Shown here one piece after another: positions 6,661-7,957 of a DNA stretch of 7,957 nucleotides. Where the stretch lies: contig CAMEBJ010000051.1 in the NCBI GenBank assembly GCA_945912085.1, positions 1-7,957 of the forward strand, written 5' to 3'. The translations under genes and the position numbers were made by a program. The stretch comes from an uncultured Bacteroidales bacterium. GTDB taxonomy: Bacteria; Bacteroidota; Bacteroidia; Bacteroidales; UBA932. Under the pieces are notes generated by a model. That model did not search any database and was not told the origin of the DNA. It saw nothing but the letters and a program-made list of their open reading frames with translations. Within the stretch, counting starts at the first letter, position 1. Every line of letters begins with the position of its first letter.

Positions 6661-6751
6661 ATTTCTGATTCGGAGCAATGCAGGCGAAACTGCCGTCCAC
6701 GACCTTGTCGGTATAGAGTATGCCGTCAAGATGGTCGGTCTCGTGCTGGAA
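6659..6751 (-). pseudogene. Peptide deformylase C-terminal relic
   Basis: Immediately after the rsmE stop, in another minus-strand frame, 30 codons and a TGA encode FQHETDHLDGILYTD followed by KVVDGSFACIAPNQK. QHExDHLxGxL[FY] is the third signature of peptide deformylase, the enzyme that removes the formyl group from nascent proteins. The HExxH supplies two metal ligands and the catalytic Glu. The other signatures (GxGLAAPQ and EGCLS) are absent, because that DNA is occupied by the intact rsmE 3' end, and there is no start codon for the piece. It is therefore a dead fragment, not a gene. In this same frame the rsmE tail reads GCLSRVFQ just before, which resembles the residues normally preceding QHE, as if relic sequence extends slightly into rsmE. 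A full-length def must exist elsewhere, since the enzyme is normally essential. Confidence 0.75.
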
Positions 6752-6753
6752 AA

Positions 6754-7470
6754 TTACATATATCTGAAATACACGGCTGAGGCAGCCGTGACTGCTGCCG
6801 TCTCTGTCCTCAGGCGGGAGGCACCCAGATGTATTGGAAGATAGCCTTTTTCAAGGGCAAGCGCAACCTCCTCGGGAGAAAAATCACCCTCTGGGCCTAT
6901 CAGGATGGTGATTTTTTTGCATTCGTACTCCCGGAGAGCCTGAGCGATGGAGATGCGCGGAGAGTTTTCATTCTCAAAACAGCAGGCAATCAGTTTCAAG
7001 CCTTCGGCCGGCTCGTTGAGAAAATCCTTGACAGACAAGGGCTCCCGCACCTGGGGGATGGCGGCCTTGAGGGACTGTTTTGTGGCTGAAAGAAGGATAC
7101 GGCAAAGGCGGTCCGTTTTGAAGACCTTCCGCTCAGACCTCTCCCCTATCAGTGGAACGATAGTGTCCACCCCGATTTCACAGGCTTTCTCGGCAAACCA
7201 TTCGTACCTGTCGGCATTTTTTGTCGGACAAACGGCAAGCGTGAGATTGTAGGGATGGGCTCCCCATAGAGGGGTGCTCTCAAGGACCTGGCAGGAAGCG
7301 GATTTCGGAGAAGCCTCCAGAATGGAGCATTTCATCAGGGTTCCCTGTCCGTCAATCACATTGATGATGTCTCCAGTCCTGTGTCTGAGCACTTTGACAC
7401 AATGCGCGGCCTCATCACCCTCCAGGCGACAAATCCCGCCGATTATGTTTTCCGAATAAAAGATTTCCAT
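6754..7470 (-). CDS. rsmE: 16S rRNA (uracil-1498-N3) methyltransferase RsmE
   Basis: RsmE methylates N3 of U1498 in helix 44 of 16S rRNA in the cytoplasm, using S-adenosylmethionine. The 238-residue product is of usual length. It has an N-terminal PUA-like part with HCVKVLRH (23-30) and a SPOUT (knotted) methyltransferase part with RSERK (111-115), KQSLKAAIPQV (131-141), GPEGDFSPEE (192-201) and LGASRLRTETA (215-225); the last two form the cofactor-binding knot. I chose the start at 7470 because homologues begin near MEIFYS and a GGAG lies 10 nt upstream. The ATG at 7479 is possible. The in-frame ATG at 7551 lies upstream of the likely promoter and adds an unrelated N-terminus. It diverges from the metallophosphoesterase gene. 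Its stop adjoins a deformylase relic, but its own C-terminus looks complete. Confidence 0.95.
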   Translation of the reverse strand: MEIFYSENIIGGICRLEGDEAAHCVKVLRHRTGDIINVIDGQGTLMKCSILEASPKSASCQVLESTPLWGAHPYNLTLAVCPTKNADRYEWFAEKACEIGVDTIVPLIGERSERKVFKTDRLCRILLSATKQSLKAAIPQVREPLSVKDFLNEPAEGLKLIACCFENENSPRISIAQALREYECKKITILIGPEGDFSPEEVALALEKGYLPIHLGASRLRTETAAVTAASAVYFRYM

Positions 7471-7515
7471 ATTTTCCATGCTCCATTTCCGTGGGTTCTC
7501 ACCCCACAAGGATTG

Positions 7516-7523
7516 CAAAGATA
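7516..7523 (-). promoter_or_regulatory. Putative -7 box of rsmE
   Basis: TATCTTTG on the minus strand fits the TAnnTTTG consensus and lies about 45 nt upstream of the chosen rsmE start, giving a leader of roughly 40 nt. I see no good -33 TTTG at the right spacing; the nearest TTTG is 25 bp away. The same box occurs upstream of the fimbrial operon. Confidence 0.45.
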
Positions 7524-7533
7524 GGCAAAACAT

Positions 7534-7565
7534 TTTCTCTTTCCGGGACAAAAGTGATATTTTTG
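7534..7565 (+). promoter_or_regulatory. Putative promoter of the metallophosphoesterase gene
   Basis: TATTTTTG at 7558-7565 matches TAnnTTTG, and TTTC at 7534-7537 (consensus TTTG) lies 20 bp upstream. Transcription would start around 7570, leaving a short A-rich leader of about 25 nt. The -33 element lies only about 10 bp from the oppositely oriented rsmE box, so the two promoters are back to back. Confidence 0.5.
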
Positions 7566-7595
7566 CAGGCGGATTATTCAGACAACAAAAAAATT

Positions 7596-7957
7596 ATGTA
7601 CATAGGTTTGCTTTCAGACACACACGGTACCTTTGACAAGCCTTTCAGGGATTTCTTCGAGCCGGTTGACGAAATATGGCACGCCGGAGATTTCGGCAAT
7701 TTCGAAACCTTCGGGGCGATTTCCGTCTTCAAGCCTCTGAAGGGTGTGTACGGCAATTGCGACGGGCAGGAACTCCGCTACGACAATCCCCTTTTCCGCT
7801 CCTTCGAATGCGAAGGGATGAAGATTCTGATGACCCACATCGGAGGCTATCCTGGGAAATATGACAGGAGGGCATATTCACTGATTAGAGAATATAAGCC
7901 CGATATTTTCATTTGTGGCCATTCACACATATTAAAAGTGATAAATGACAAGGAAAA
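7596..7957 (+). CDS. YfcE/MJ0936-family metallophosphoesterase (3' end cut by window)
   Basis: The frame runs from ATG 7596 to the window edge (120 complete codons; family members are usually about 155-180 residues). All N-terminal signatures of the two-metal calcineurin-like phosphoesterase fold are present: SDTHG with Asp8 and His10, HAGD with Asp32, GNCD with Asn54 and Asp56, TH with His81, and GHSH with His109 and His111. These bind the two metal ions and the phosphate. Members of this family hydrolyse phosphodiesters in vitro and the physiological substrate is generally unknown, so I give no gene symbol. The start is set by homology (family proteins begin a few residues before SDTHG) and by the A-rich leader without Shine-Dalgarno. 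It diverges from rsmE and shows no link to the fimbrial operon. Confidence 0.92.
   Translation, partial: MYIGLLSDTHGTFDKPFRDFFEPVDEIWHAGDFGNFETFGAISVFKPLKGVYGNCDGQELRYDNPLFRSFECEGMKILMTHIGGYPGKYDRRAYSLIREYKPDIFICGHSHILKVINDKE

Noticed and set aside
6477..6662. Minus-strand 61-codon frame starting ATGATTCTG between the deformylase relic and the DUF3575 gene
   Set aside because: It runs through the repeat, the promoter-like boxes and the homopolymers and overlaps the DUF3575 start; its composition is not protein-like and its start lies upstream of the predicted transcript.
6772..6790. Perfect 7-bp stem with 5-nt loop in the last codons of rsmE, considered as a terminator
   Set aside because: No T-run follows on either strand, and it lies inside codons for a conserved-length C-terminus, so chance is the better explanation.
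6569..6844. Plus-strand frame across the rsmE end and deformylase relic
   Set aside because: It is the antisense of conserved RsmE and deformylase sequence and has no family signature of its own.
7480..7551. Longer N-terminus for RsmE from the ATG at 7551
   Set aside because: It would place the start upstream of the TATCTTTG box and add a sequence not seen in the family, which begins around MEIFYS.

Overview
The window looks like a piece of a Bacteroidales chromosome, from a gut or oral Bacteroidota with roughly balanced GC. Three things point there: a type V (Bacteroidia-type) fimbrial gene set of fimbrillin lipoproteins, DUF5119 and DUF3575 proteins; promoter-like TAnnTTTG boxes; and starts that mostly lack Shine-Dalgarno sequences. 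The genus cannot be fixed from the sequence.

Layout on the minus strand, in transcription order. rsmE (7470-6754) is a housekeeping 16S rRNA methyltransferase. Directly behind its stop lies a 30-residue relic of a peptide deformylase gene (6751-6659) that keeps the HExxH metal-binding motif but nothing else. Then comes a short regulatory stretch: a 20-bp direct repeat (6660-6621), a promoter-like pair (6609-6577) and a C6A9 tract at the expected transcription start. Five fimbrial genes follow: an OmpA-like/DUF3575 outer-membrane protein (6498-5047); a DUF5119 lipoprotein (5050-3902), joined to it by an ATGA overlap behind a strong ribosome binding site; an AT-richer major fimbrillin (3775-2645); a second fimbrillin-family lipoprotein (2597-1590); and a third, larger one (1583 to beyond position 1) whose fimbrillin part is followed by an unrecognised extra domain. 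On the plus strand, diverging from rsmE, a YfcE/MJ0936-type metallophosphoesterase starts at 7596 and runs off the right edge.

Working model (family knowledge plus inference): the fimbrial proteins are exported through the lipoprotein pathway. The DUF3575 and DUF5119 proteins serve assembly or anchoring at the outer membrane. The AT-rich fimbrillin forms the shaft. The two downstream fimbrillin-like proteins are minor or tip subunits, the last perhaps carrying the adhesive domain.

The least ordinary aspects are the possible variability devices: a G8 run inside the signal-peptide codons of the first fimbrial gene, the homopolymers at the putative transcription start, two direct-repeat pairs in upstream regions, and the composition break around the major subunit. 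Apart from the deformylase relic, no mobile element, CRISPR array, tRNA or rRNA was seen.
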